This document shows positions 1 to 12,013 of a stretch of DNA of 64,000 nucleotides, piece after piece; position 1 is the first letter of the stretch, and the number at the start of each line of letters is the position of its first letter. The stretch spans positions 3,125,407-3,189,406 of the forward strand of contig CM043807.1 of the NCBI GenBank assembly GCA_023974075.1, written 5' to 3'. The stretch comes from Chaenocephalus aceratus. Taxonomy: Eukaryota > Chordata > Actinopteri > Perciformes > Channichthyidae. The notes beneath the pieces were generated by a model that worked only from the letters and a program-made list of their open reading frames with translations, had not been told where the DNA came from and searched no databases. A program made the translations under genes and the position numbers.

Positions 1-590
1 TGGACAAACATAACCTGCTCAGCTGGGGAAATATATTAAAACACACTGATGCATGTCTCATTTTTAAAATTCTAAACGGCAAGGCACCTCCACCACTCTG
101 CACTTTTATACAACAGAAAAATTCAAACAGCAGAACCACAAGGTCTGCCCTAAGAGGGACTGTGTAGTCCCTCTTAGGTCCAGTTCATCTACACTCTGGA
201 ACACAATACCAATACAGATCAGGAATAACACCTCTTATCATACATTTAACCACAATCATAAGAACTGGCTTTTAAACAATCAAAAATGTGAACACTTTTA
301 ACTGAATCAAGGTATGGTGATATTTCATCTGTTTTGCATGTTTGTTTGTTCCTCTCTATTGTTGTACTACTGTTCCTATTTATTGTTGTACTGCTATTTA
401 TTTATTGGTGTACTGATGTTGTCTGCTGTACTCTATTTAATTATGTTTTTATTTTCTAGTCTTGTGGTCAGTTAACATCTTGCCAAGGACAACAGTTGAA
501 AATTAGCCTGCTGGCTAATACTGGCTCATTTACAGCAATGTGAATTAATGTGCACTGTCCTTTAAATAAAATAAACAAACAAAAAAATAC
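1..590 (+). mobile_element. LINE 3' end (CR1/L2/Rex1-type), 5' truncated by window edge
   Basis: Frame 3 from base 3 reads the C-terminal part of a non-LTR reverse-transcriptase protein (motifs LLSWGNIL and IFKILNGKAPPPL), stopping near 167. A second frame from 185 to 301 continues the same protein tail with LWNTIPIQIRNN. The conserved order, a KxLNGxAPP block followed by LWNxxPxxIR, is the usual end of CR1/L2/Rex1-class proteins. The frame break lies exactly in a perfect hairpin (149-178). The A-rich tail near 560-590 fits the element's 3' end. The exact family is not resolved. Confidence 0.75.
149..178. repeat. Perfect 13-bp hairpin inside LINE coding remnant
   Basis: The arms at 149-161 and 166-178 are exact reverse complements (CCTAAGAGGGACT), separated by the 4-nt loop GTGT. 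The reading frame of the LINE protein shifts at this point, so the hairpin probably arose after insertion. Confidence 0.85.
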
Positions 591-817
591 AACCCTCTCT
601 TTTCCTCCTTACCCACATCTCTAAAAACGGTTTGCGATTTGCTACGGTCATGACGCCATTACAAAAATGTGGGCAGGCTTTACGTTGAACTCCTGGCAAC
701 GTCCCGCCCACGTCCCAACCTATCGTCCTCTATCAGAAATGTTGTTGTATCAGAAACAATGCGCGAAGTGTTTTTGAAGTAATATGGTCTGTGTTTACAT
801 TAGCAAGCATCGCTAAT
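591..817. other. Unassigned spacer
   Basis: No coding sequence, RNA gene or transposon end was recognised between the LINE tail and the next MITE. Confidence 0.5.
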
Positions 818-1613
818 GCTGCGTTCACACCAGACGCGATGCGAATATTCGCTTCGCTCCTATCACATCGCTCTAAACTCTCGAGTTTCACCGCGGCTGC
901 CAGCTGTGTTTACTCGCATCATTCAAACAAGACGCGCTGGCTCGGGAGCTACAACTACAACAAAATGAACATATTTTTACCATGATTAAATTGTAATACA
1001 CATTTCTAAATGATGCCGAAGTAACAACATACTGATACCGGTTAGTAAAAACCATGAATTAATGCTTGACAAGTCTGCAGACAAGACGGCAGGCGAAAAA
1101 CCTTTTAAAATGCGTGTTTTCTGAATGAAGATCGGGTCGACCAGGCTAAGCTAACGTTGTATATGCTCATTCCACACTCATAACAACGGCCTACAGACAT
1201 AAATAAACCAGTGACACAGACCCATGACACAGACAGTCTGTGGTTTGTACTTGTTTAACTTTTGTCCAGTTTCTGAACAGATATGAGGAGCTGTGATCTT
1301 TGTGTGCTAACTGCTAACAGCTAACGGCTGATGTTTTCTGGTTGAACGTCAGTGACGGCAGGCTGAGATCCTCACCGCTAATTGGCTTCCGCGAGAACGC
1401 GTCACGTGAATTTGACGCTCGAGTTGAAAAAACTGAACTCTCGCGTTTGACACGTTTGGCACCGTTCAATCGCCTCAATCGCGTGATTCGCGCCGCGTCC
1501 ACCGCTTCATGCTCGCCGTCAGAGCGAATTTGCGTCTGTCCGCGTCTCTGCATTGACTTTACATGTAATCGCGCCGCCCCCAAACATCGCATCGCGTCCG
1601 GTGTGAACGCAGC
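818..1613. mobile_element. MITE A with 27-bp GCTGCGTTCACACC terminal inverted repeats
   Basis: The left terminus 818-844 and right terminus 1587-1613 are inverted repeats matching at 26 of 27 positions. The ends are rich in CGCGA motifs and the element has no transposase. The core (about 945-1342) is the reverse complement of the core of the element at 20246-21003, although the termini of the two differ. No convincing target duplication is visible, so the superfamily is left open. The element is nonautonomous. Confidence 0.8.
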
Positions 1614-2064
1614 AACACTCAGAGCTAACCTGTACTTGAGAGAGTATATATAAAGAAGCCGGCTATAAAAAGGTACTCACCTTGTGGTAAACCCGCGCGA
1701 GAGAAAGCGTTTGAGCTCCATACTGTTTCAGAAATAATGCTTGATGTGGTTTGGGACATAATATGGTGTTTAATTACGGCAGTGTTTAGCTGAGTTTCTG
1801 CTGGTAGACAGCCTTCTCTTCACAGAGCTCACTGCTTGCATGTGGATGCTTCAAAGGGGCGTGGCCAGCAGAAGCTCCAAAGGGGCGTAGCCAGCAGCAG
1901 CTCGGTTACATTTAAAGGGCCAGACCCAGAATCAGCACTTTAGTAACAGAACTGAAATAGAAGGGTACGAGGCAAAGCTATGAACATGAACAGAAATCTT
2001 GCGAAAACACATAGTAGCTACTAAAGTTTCTAAACGATTTTTTTTTTAAATAGGTTTCACATAA
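1614..2064. other. Unassigned, contains a short tandem duplication
   Basis: No gene is recognised. At about 1848-1900 a segment containing AAAGGGGCGTGGCCAGCAG is repeated with few changes. This resembles pieces of fish MITEs but cannot be assigned. Confidence 0.4.
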
Positions 2065-2389
2065 CCAAACCATAACCATGGGTGCTCGAGCTTTCAGCTG
2101 CTCTGCTCCCAGACTCTGGAACACCCTGCCACTACACATCTGACAGTCTGATTCCATAACAACATTCAAAACTCAACTCAAAACCCACCTGTTCAAACTG
2201 GCATTTTCTTTATAATCTCTACCCTGTGTCCTTTTGTGTCCTTTTGTAGTCAATTTCCTGTTGTTTGTCTTGTCTTACCCCGGTTGATACTTCACTAAAT
2301 CCACTGTTTTAATTTGTAAGATAAAATTGTAAATCTGTAACCCTGTAAGGTGTCCTTGGGTGTTATGAAAGGCGCCCCCCAAAATAAAT
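2065..2389 (+). mobile_element. L2-type LINE 3' end
   Basis: The translated motif RAFSCSAPRLWNTLPLHI, then TTFKTQLKTHLF, is the C-terminal signature of L2/CR1-type LINE proteins. One stop interrupts it. The 3' untranslated end (GTCCTTGGGTGTTATGAAAGGCGCC, positions about 2353-2377) and the ATTATT tail are typical of fish L2. The tail is split by the insertion at 2398-3464 and resumes at 3473-3490. Confidence 0.75.
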
Positions 2390-2397
2390 GTATTAAT

Positions 2398-3464
2398 TAG
2401 TGCTGTCAAAATTATCGCGTTAACGGCGGTAATTAATTTTTTGAATTAATTGCGTTAAAATATTTAACGCATTTAACGCATGTGCAGAATGGCCCGCCCC
2501 ATACGTGCCACCAGTGGCAGCGCCAGGGTATGGCTGGGGTAGGCTACACCCATACCAAGAAATGGCTCAGCCCCACCATGAAAAATGATGTTAAAGTAAG
2601 CAAAATAAAGTCTGCCAACTCGCGCGGAGTAAATTGCACAGACAGCAGTTAGTAAGATCGATTTCAGTAGCCACGGTTTTGAAAACTTTTGTCACGTAGT
2701 GATCGTCTTCTCAATAGAACATCTTTGATAACGGCGTGGTGTTGTTGCAGGAAGTCCCGACGGAGAATACTCTTGCTGTAGTACAGGGCAGAGCCATATA
2801 ATAGTAATAATATGGCTCTGGTACAGGGGTGCACATAACTGGTACGCAGGTTATGTGCGTAATCTGAAATGCGTACCGTCACTTGTGTCACAAAGCGCAT
2901 TTGCGTACCGACGTACTTGTGAAGCTTTTCCAGAAGGCGGAAGGCTCTGTCGTCACCGGACGACAGAGTCGGTCTCCGTGTGCACAGACAGGGAGCTGTT
3001 AACGTCGGTCTGTACAACGGAACTGTGCCAAAACTACGCCAACCGGCTGCGGAGGGAGACTCCCCCCCTTCACTGGAGAACTGCGCTAAAACAGCTGATC
3101 ACACGTTCACACTCTGTGGTCACGAAGTACTCCACTAGCCCCCCCCCCCCCCCTGTCGACTTTCCTGAAGTACTCCCCCGTTGATAGAAATCAACACGTC
3201 ATGAATTAAGACCCCACGTTTTGATGATTGATAGGTGTGTGGGTTGTCTTTCATTTTGACATGCAGAAAAATGTTATAATAAACATAGATACTGTATGTT
3301 AAATGGATATATCCGCCTTCTTTCATTTATCTTTCCATTCCCACAACAATATACATAAATAAATGGCATATTTTGGACATAGTTCGAATGGTGATTAATC
3401 ATGATTAATTAATTTTTAAGCTGTGATTAATCTGATTAAAAATTGTAATCGTTTGACAGCCCTA
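2398..3464. mobile_element. Nonautonomous hAT element with 8-bp target duplication
   Basis: The 8-bp duplications GTATTAAT at 2390-2397 and 3465-3472 flank inverted ends TAGTGCTGTCAAA and TAGGGCTGTCAAA (the latter read on the minus strand). An 8-bp duplication with TAG..G ends is diagnostic of hAT. The interior has no transposase. It holds a C-rich run near 3140 and the palindromic insert at 2789-2820. The insertion interrupts an L2 3' tail and so is younger than that LINE. Confidence 0.9.
2781..2829. repeat. 32-nt palindrome flanked by 8-bp direct repeats
   Basis: GTACAGGG at 2781-2788 is repeated at 2821-2828. Between them lies a palindrome with 11-bp exact arms (CAGAGCCATAT at 2789-2799, its complement at 2810-2820) and a 10-nt AT loop. 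The layout is that of a minimal hAT-like insertion: 8-bp duplication with CAGAG...CTCTG ends. It is far shorter than any usual MITE. Confidence 0.8.
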
Positions 3465-3822
3465 GTATTAATATTATTATTATTATAAAGAAACATATTT
3501 AAACATCATAGGCAAAAAAAGGAGGGAAGAGTAAATACATGTGTGTGATGTTTGATGAGGAAGCCCAATATTTTTCACACAGCCCCTTACAACTCAACCC
3601 TGCTTCAAAGGTGCTGGTCTACAAGCTTCACTCTCATGAAGAAGGCGCAGTGATGTAACCTAAAGTCTTTTCTTTGAGTGAGTCCGGCCTCCAGGGAGCA
3701 GATTTAGGAGAGAAGTCTCCTTTACCTTTCTGAGAGTGAAGAGCCCAAAGAGAAATATTCCAGCTACTCTAAAGATATTCTCCCAAAATACTCAAAGAGA
3801 TGAGATAAGGAGACTGGAAGTG

Positions 3823-3824
<2 letters not shown>

Positions 3825-3917
<93 letters not shown>
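3825..3917. repeat. (TG)n microsatellite, 93 bp
   Basis: Uninterrupted TG dinucleotides. Open frames across it on both strands encode only Cys/Val or His/Thr repeats and are artefacts. Confidence 0.97.
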
Positions 3918-3919
<2 letters not shown>

Positions 3920-5431
3920 CAGGCAGCAGCAGTCAGACAACAGGTAAGTGACATTAAAAATAGAAACCAAAGGTAAAAAAAATATGCAGTTTTAAATATG
4001 CAACACATCTCACAGACTCACATTCAACGTTGTCTAAATGTACGGTATTTTGTTCTAGTATCTGGGCACAACACATTTGTGATTTTTAATAACATCACAG
4101 TGCTCATGTTAAATAAAGTAGTAGCTATTTGTTGTCTCGTCTGTGTGAAGTCATGTTGCTGAATTCAGAGTTTTTATTCAAGACTTGTGTGCATTCAACC
4201 TTATGATGAGTGAGAGGACTGAAAAGTGAACTCTTCCTGACCTGCCATGTTTTATGCAATACACGGATATAGTCCAGCTATTACTGTGTCTGGCAGTCAA
4301 CCAGAACTCATAGAAACCATTTATTACTACAATAAACTGAATTGTATTTCACTGTACAGTATTTAATTTTACATTCTGTTCTTGTTTATCTTATTCTATG
4401 TACATGTACATAGACTCCTGCATTTAGTTGGTCACTGAGCTCATTGCATGTATATAGTTTAATGCATCTGCATTACTTGCATATTAGTCTCACAACATAA
4501 TCTTGTGCTATTTTATTTCTACTACATTTGTTCTTGCACTTTTTTTTAATTGTTATTTAAAATGGTTTTATTTCCTATATCTATTCATGGGGCCTTGTTG
4601 GAGGATCCTGGGACTTAAGGTTTTCATTGCCATAGCTCCACTCTAGTAAATGCATATGACTATAAAGCCTTTGAATGTTTGAATCCTGGTTACATTCATG
4701 GCTTTGAGTTCTCTGAGTTACGTATTACAATATGAAGGCATGAAACCACTATTCTATTGTGCCACATTTCAAATAAAAAGAACAGCTCTTAGTATATTCA
4801 CATTCAGCAGAGAGTGCTCGTCTGACACGTATTTAAGTCAGACACAAAAACCTGCTGCACACTAAATTATTGATTGTCTGGAAATGTCACATCACATCAC
4901 AACGTGTGTGCTTATCACATGGGAGAAGGGCCCGGCATGGGAAGAAAAGAAAGGCTGTTCATCAGATTTAAAGAACCACTCTATTCTGATATGACCTTGC
5001 TCTTTTCTGCAAAGGACACCTGAGCCGAGGCAAGGGCAAACAAATAAAGACTCCTCTCACGCCACACTTTTCAAACAGGGAAAGGGCCGGTCAACATCAC
5101 GCTTTAGTGATTCTCAGTATCTGCTCACTGCATGATCGTTGGCTGCTAATTGTTCTGAGTGCAAACAGGCACCAATCAATAAGCTAAAGGACCAACACAC
5201 AGTGTGTCAGGTGAGAAGGTTCTAGATCCTTCCCTCCTGCTGCACCTGATGATTCAAAAGGCATATTTCTCAGGTTTTGCCTCTGGGATCAATCTTTGAG
5301 GACATTCAGACAATACTCCTAATGAAGCCTCTCAGTGTTCATCATAGGTTTATTTCTAACATCAGGTGTTGATGAGAGACTCAATCCAAACCAACAGTGC
5401 CCCCTGTTGGTCAACTCATGCTAGTCCCTAG
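3918..5431. other. Gene-free stretch with a probable LINE 3' tail
   Basis: No coding frame or RNA gene is supported. The piece at about 4555-4680 (CTTGTTGGAGGATCCTGGGA, then TTTTCATTGCCATAGCT) resembles the 3' end of the LINE at 33365-33636, which has GTTGGAGGAGCCTGTGATCT. It is probably a decayed LINE tail. The rest is AT-rich sequence without recognisable structure. Confidence 0.4.
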
Positions 5432-6530
5432 ACTCAGGATTTGTATAATAATAATAATAATAAAGCTTTATTAGTATAGCACTTTTCATAAGCTCAGAGG
5501 GCTTTAACACATTACTTATTCAAACGGAGAAAAAGAAAAGCACCTCAGGTCAGATCTTTGGAAACATGCAGCATAGCAACATACAGTAACAGTAATGTAA
5601 CAGTTCAGGAGACACAAGGAGGTCAAAGTTCCTCCCAATCACGCCCCTCCAAGTGTCTCCATCATTGCCCACATGTGCGTTGAAGTCTCCCAGCAAGATT
5701 AAAGAGTCCCCTTCAGGAGCCCCATACAGGACTCTTTCCAGGGTCTCCAAGAAGGCCGTATACTCTGAACTGCTGTTGGGTGCATAAGCACACACAACAG
5801 TCAGAGTTTTCCCCCCCATAACCCGCAGGCGTAGGGAGGCGACCCTCTCGTCCACTGGGGTAAACTCCAACAACGAAGCACCTAACCGGGGACTTGTGAG
5901 TATCCCCACACCCGCCTGGCGCCTCACACCTTGAGCAACTCCGGAGAAGAATAGAGTCCAACCCCTATCCAGAAGTAAGGTTCCAGAGCCGACGCTGTGC
6001 GTAGAGGTGAGCCCAACCAGATCCAACTGGTACCGCTCCACCTCCCGCACAAGCTCCGGCTCCTTCCCCCCCAGAGAGGTGACGTTCCACGTCCCCAAAG
6101 CCAGCTTCTGCCGCCCGGGTCTGGTCCGTCAAGACCCTCCGCTTTCACTGCCACCGTTCTGGCAGCGCACCCGACCCCATCGATGTTTCCCGTAGGTGGT
6201 GGGCCCGCGGGACGGAGAAGCGGAGGTGTTGCCCACGTTGCCTTTTCGGGCTGGGCCCGGCCGGGCTCCGTGGCAAGCCCGGCCACCAGACGCTCGCCGA
6301 CGAGTCCTCCTTCTGGGCCTGGCTCCAGAAGGGGACCCCGGGCTTCCTCCGGGCCGGGTATCCTCACTTCTTGTGTCGTCTTTCATGAAGTCTTTTGAAC
6401 CAATCTTAGTCTGGCCCCTTGCCTGAGACCAATTTGCCATGGGAGACCCTACCAGGAACACAAGGTTCCAGACAACACAGCCCCAGGTTCATCAGGGCAC
6501 ACACACCTCTCTACCACGGTAAGGTGCTGG
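5432..6530 (-). mobile_element. LINE fragment with endonuclease domain, internally deleted
   Basis: Read on the minus strand from 6530, a GC-rich 5' region and leader ORF (6129-6461) lead into an endonuclease domain (about 6098-5625). Coding then stops abruptly, and the element ends in a LINE-like 3' tail of AATAA repeats (5540-5432). The reverse transcriptase is missing, so the copy has lost most of its body. The endonuclease type resembles fish I/L2-class LINEs, but the clade is uncertain. Confidence 0.75.
5625..6098 (-). pseudogene. LINE AP-endonuclease domain (partial)
   Basis: The frame opens with MGTWNVTSLGGKEPELV, the metal-binding start of an AP-endonuclease-like fold. It continues through AGVGIL and VVCAYAPNSS to LLGDFNAHVGND, which holds the catalytic Asp/Asn-His motif. 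In LINEs this enzyme nicks the target DNA. The C-terminal part with the final His motif is absent because homology ends at about 5625, after WRGVIGRN. The residues from there to the stop at 5550 look unrelated. The fragment is therefore not functional. Confidence 0.8.
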
Positions 6531-9500
6531 TTCTTCAGAGAGGAAATAAACATAACATAATAATAAACATATAATAAGATCAAATATATTAAAAATAATA
6601 ATAGTAAAAACTTTAAACTAATTATAATAAAGGCTAAAATATTAAAATACCAACTTTTAGGAAATTCGATTAATAAAACTGTTAAATAAATAATATAAGT
6701 AAAACCTATAACATAAATAAAACTATTTAAAAATAAGTAAATAATAAAGACTAAAATACCATTTGAAAGAGGGGTGTCGCTAATAAAAAGTGAATCTAAA
6801 GATATGCATCGTATGCATTCAATACTGAAACTGTAATATTTAAAAAGACAATAGTAGCCCTCATGAAGCCACTGATTAACATTTGATCACAGATCATCTT
6901 CAACAGGGAGTCAACATGAAAGGCAGAATGTGAAAGTATGGTGGCCTCATGGGACATTTGGAGAGTGCACGCCTGGAGTCAGCAGAAGGTCAGCCTGATT
7001 CCACAGAGAAAAAATCACACCATTAAAGTGTGCACATGAATAATAGAGCAGCTGACAGGAAATTAACAAACAATGATGACCCAGTCAAGCTTCTGCCTCG
7101 TAAACTCATCTGAGGAAACTTCACACCCCTCTCTGATCCCATCACTTTCTCTCAGTCGTCTTTAAGTGTGTGTACTGCTGCCAGAGCCTGTCCAGGGCTT
7201 GTTGAGGGGTATTAGAGAGCATACGGCTGGGGAGAGAGGAGTACAGAAAGTGTGCGAGAGAACGAGAGCAGAGGCAGGAATTATTGCTGTAGGTTTGCGC
7301 CTGCATTCTAAATAATGGATGAGATTCTCCAATGAGATAAAACCAAAACTCCATGCCGTTACAAGGACATCGACTGCCATGAATACCAAGTACCCCGTGT
7401 GCTTTCATTTGGTTTACTGTGTGATCATGCGGGCCTCCTCCTATCACAGGCGCCCTCAGAGTGGTGTGTATCCTCACCTGCGTCTCCTGCACTCTAATGA
7501 GTGGCTGCTGCTCTGCTGTCACATGAAGCTACATCCATTCCTCATGCTCCTCTTCTCCCATGCGCCATGCTGTTCTCATATTCTCTCCTTGATAACCTAC
7601 CTCCTGTTTACTTATTTATGTAGCCTAGTACAATGGAAGCATACTGATCTTCCGGCCCTATAGATTCTGATCAGTGTTGCCATTGATTCTGGTGTTGGGG
7701 GGGTTGAGTGTTGTTGTTGTGTTCGGGTTGAATCTGACTGATTCACCGCTTTCATCAAACACACATATTGTGTTTTACATTTGATTGCTTCAAGGTCTTA
7801 TGATATTCTCCACAGTGCGCTTTGGAATACAATTGCTGAACACCACTTGCATTGAACTTTGAGAGGTTTAGTGAACTTTGTTCCACCCGTGATGTTCCCG
7901 GTCAAAGATGACCGCCGTAGGAAATGAATGGGTGACGCAGATTATGTTCATCCATCGGAGAGAACACACACATCGACATCCATGTTCATTTTGGAATACA
8001 TCTTCAGTGTCTATACGTTGTTTCTATCCCCTGCAGTCATTCATGCGACCAGCAGTGTGGGACATTGTTTACAGCTCCAAAGGGTGTACCATTCGGCTGT
8101 GATTAATGGTGTGTGTGTTCAAGTAAGAGCAGTTCAAACAGACCAGTCACATATGACCGGGAACACCTAAGTAAGAAATGAACACGACAGGAGGGGTAAA
8201 CATTTGGGATTCAATTGTGTCTAAAACCAGCTGATGATCATGATGAGGCCATCTCTCCAGGCTGTGGCCCTTTGGCTTCACATCGGGCTGAGCTTCAGTG
8301 ATGCTGCTCTCACTCTGACCTCCATCAGTGACTCCTTCCTAAGAGGAGCTGTCTGAGTGATTCAAAGCCTGCCAAATACAAGCGCTACATATAAATAGAA
8401 ATGTACTGCATGATATCAAGCATGTCATGAGGGTAAGCTTTGTGTTACAGTCGGGTTAATGATATGAATGCGATCATTATTCATTCATTCAATTCAGAAG
8501 AGAGAGTCGCAGCAGCTGCTGACCCCAAATGATGAGATACGTTATTAAAACCACAAGAAGTGTATTGTTTCACAGTAAAACACCCACATTACACACATGC
8601 ACACACATGACCTGTACACATTGTGGTGGGAACTCTCGCAGTGAACTGGTCAAAGAGTCTTTCATCATCTCTTGCAGAGAGTCACACAGCAGACAGAAAT
8701 CAAACATCTCCACAGCCGAGTGCAACAACTCTCACTGGGTCTGCTTTCAAACAGTTACAACGAATACATATCAGATAACTGACCCCTGACCCTGTCAAAG
8801 GACACTACCCCTGACCTTGTCCCTGGTCTCCCCCCCTGTGTGGCACCTTGTGACTGGTCTTCTACCTGAGAGATGATATCTCCACCACATTGATCTACTA
8901 TCTTCTGACATGAAAGGCTTACAGAGTAGGCTATTGTAATGTATCCAACACCGTAGCATTCTGTCCGAGGACACTGCAGGCGACCTGGCAGCATCCAGCA
9001 TCCAGACCACACTGCATGTTCTCTTGTTGTCTGTTTGGTTCGTACAGGACCCACCAGCCGGGGACCATCTGGTTCCCAAGCTATAGCCACCCCAAAAAGA
9101 AGTACAAGAAGACTCCCCACTTGAATACATGTGGGCCAGTTTATACATTGCTGTCAACGGATGTTTCTGACCTCCCTTCTCATTTGGAATCCTGTTGTTG
9201 TAGCTTAAACCCCCACAGAGATGTGTGATTGAAGGCGGTCCAGCTGATGGACAGACTCAGCTTTACCTGATGAGAGCTGACAGGTGTGCTCAGCAGTCCA
9301 TACTGCACACACTCAGTGAGGATCATCAGGCTCCAAATGCACACATACTTACATACAGAACAGCACATGGTGGGAGCAGCTAATGAACCCTGATACATAA
9401 AACATGTCAGATCAGCTTACACGTTATTGGCTTTATAATAAATACACGTGTGGTGTTGTAATAAAGAAATGTACGACAAACGTGAGAGGCTTTTTTACTT

Positions 9501-9734
9501 TATTATAACAACTCAGCTTAGTTTTGATGCTTTCTGAAGTCTGAAGCCCGTCCATCCCTTAGCTGAAGCGTGGACCGCCCGCTGTGATGCCCTCTGTATC
9601 GTGTGAGCTCCACAGGACGTACTCTCTGCAGTGGAGACTCGTCCTCTGTCTCGCACTCCTCTGCTACTGCAGGAAGCTGGAGCATGTTAGACACGCTTTG
9701 TCTCTGTCTTCACCGACCGAGTGTAGAACATTTT
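6531..9734. other. Gene-free, AT-rich sequence
   Basis: Positions about 6540-6760 are low-complexity AT-rich DNA (ATAATAA-like). From 6760 to 9734 several open frames of 60-126 codons exist on both strands. None shows a recognisable domain, conserved spacing or splice structure, so none is called. Confidence 0.5.
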
Positions 9735-10225
9735 TCAAATGTAGTAACTAAATACATTCACTCAGGTATTGTACTTAAGTACTTTGTTGACATATTTTTA
9801 CTTTATTTGAGTATTTCCATTTATCGCCACTTTATACTTCTACTCCACTACATTTCAGAGGCACATTTTAACTCCATTACATTTATTTCAGCACTCAGTT
9901 ACAACTAATCTCTAGTATTTCAAGTATCTAACATCGACAGGTGTACAATACTAAAATGCTCTTACGTGTTTAAAAACAGTATAATTTAACCACAAATGCA
10001 TCCATAAAAATGTAACACTGTGAAAATATCCATTCTGCATCACGAGTACTTTTGAGAAGCGTAACACATTGATCTAATAATACTACTTTTTGTACTTTCA
10101 GTATATTTTGATGCTAATACTTTTGTACTTTTACTTAAGGAACATTTAGAAATCAGGACTTTAACTAGAGTATTTTAAGACCATAGTATTTGTACTTAAC
10201 TCATGTAAAGGATCTGGGTTCTTCC
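9735..10225. mobile_element. Nonautonomous element of the TACTTAAGTA family, copy 1
   Basis: Both ends carry TACTTAAGTA-type motifs in opposite orientation (TTGTACTTAAGTACTTTG near 9768; TTTTACTTAAGGAAC near 10130; GTACTTAACTCATGTAAAGG near 10192). The interior contains CTTCTACTCCACTACATTTC. Further copies lie near 21850, 39478, 51365 and 54680. The family is common in fish, but exact termini are blurred here. Confidence 0.65.
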
Positions 10226-12013
10226 TGATGTCTGTGCCGATCCTCCGCTTCCGCTGCCTTTTCACTGCCGTGCAACTCATGGTAAGAATCTTAGAATTTG
10301 CGTTCTTTTTTTCTTTAATATGTTAAGGTTTCCAGATGAATTGCGAGCGTTAATGCGTTAACGTTGACAGATCTAGTTTATATTTATATACATTGGAGCC
10401 AAGTGTGGTTCACACTGCACATTAACCTTTAGAAGCAGCAGGGGACAGGTCAGTAATCCTGGTAAGAGAATACATACTTCTAAAATGTGAGTAGGCCTTC
10501 CACTCACAGCACTAACAATTTACTGACCTTACTCAGAGTGAAAACTAAAAGGCGTGAAACTGGCGATCATGGCAAACAAACTCGAATCAATCTTTATAAC
10601 ATGTCCTCCTCCACATTACCAGAGTATACTGTAGACTATACAGTGAGATTCAGAGCGTGATAACTTCCTCATAGTAATAACTCTCTGCTTTATTCTCCTC
10701 TCCATCTCTGTGTGTCGACAGCAGAGCATCACTCAGCCTGCCATTTGGGAGCATCACTGCCAATACAAGTTACTGTTAGACCACACACACACACACACAC
10801 ACACACAGTGCTTCAAGGCTGTGCAGCCCCCTCTGTGTTTTCTCATTCTACATTTCTTTCTGTATCTGCTGCACCACATTCATCAGGTGGGATTGACTGA
10901 TCAGCTGTCAGTGTTATTTTAAAATGTAAACCAAACTGACAAGCCTATATTGAAGCCTGCAGAACCGTGGTTCGATAAACAAATCACATTGTGTGCAAGA
11001 CAAGGACTATTTTGAGCAACTGATCGACTTCAATTCCTCAATCGAAGATATGCAGAATGACATATTTTGAAAGAAAAGCCCTGTACAATTCTTAGCCATC
11101 ACTGGATTATTAGAGATTATCATTGTAAAAAGGGGTCCTGCTTTACCTTAACTGTCAAAGAGAAGCAATTTGTCATTAAAAATCCTATTTAAGTATTTAA
11201 AAGCCCCTATAAACCCCCTATAAACCATGTAAGTACCACATGAACATCTGCCATACCTGTAAGAAGTGATCCACAGTAAATATAACAACATTATACACCA
11301 AAATAAAAACACACTACAGCCATAAAGTATGCATATTATGGGAGTATGTTTGCAGGGCTGGTGGCTGATGTGTCTTTGATGAAGGGTGTGTCGGCCTCTG
11401 ATTTCCATATAAAGTCCGGCTGTTAAATTATTTGCCAATAAATGTCACAGTGAGTCTACAAAACATTCAAGATGTAAAGCTGATTTACATTTTTCCACAA
11501 CATGACATGACAGCTTCTGGCAGCAGAGCAGACTTTTGTCCTGGAGAATAGACTTCTCACATTTTGATATGGAGCCAGTGTGTTGAAAACCTGATCAACC
11601 AATGTGTGATTCCAATGGTTTCAGAAAGCTCCAGTTACATGCCTCTGTGAGTTTAGAGAAGTAAAGTATGTGATTGCTTATGCTCATCAAACCCTTTCAA
11701 ATATCATTAATAACTTTGGCTTTTATCCCATTTTAAACCAAACTCTATATAGTTATAGCTTATTGCATCTTATTATCATCTACTGTAATGCGTAGTTTTA
11801 ACGGCATGAATTATAATAACATTGTACATTAAAAATGCGTTTATATTAAATAGTATGACACCAAATGAATTAACAATCCATTTTGGTTAATTTTCATGAT
11901 TCCATTTATGTTTTTATTAAAGCTAATGATTAATAAGTGTATTTATTGAGAAAAGTAATTTTTGTCAAAAGTCATTCAAAATCAAGTTTAATCAACTCAA
12001 AGCAATGAGTTTT
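10226..12013. other. Gene-free stretch with a short (CA)n
   Basis: A (CA)n tract lies at 10782-10807. No transposon ends, RNA genes or protein domains were recognised. The sequence becomes AT-rich up to the satellite array. Confidence 0.5.

Noticed and set aside
3736..4008. Open frames rich in Cys-Val and His-Thr.
   Set aside because: They only translate the (TG)n microsatellite.
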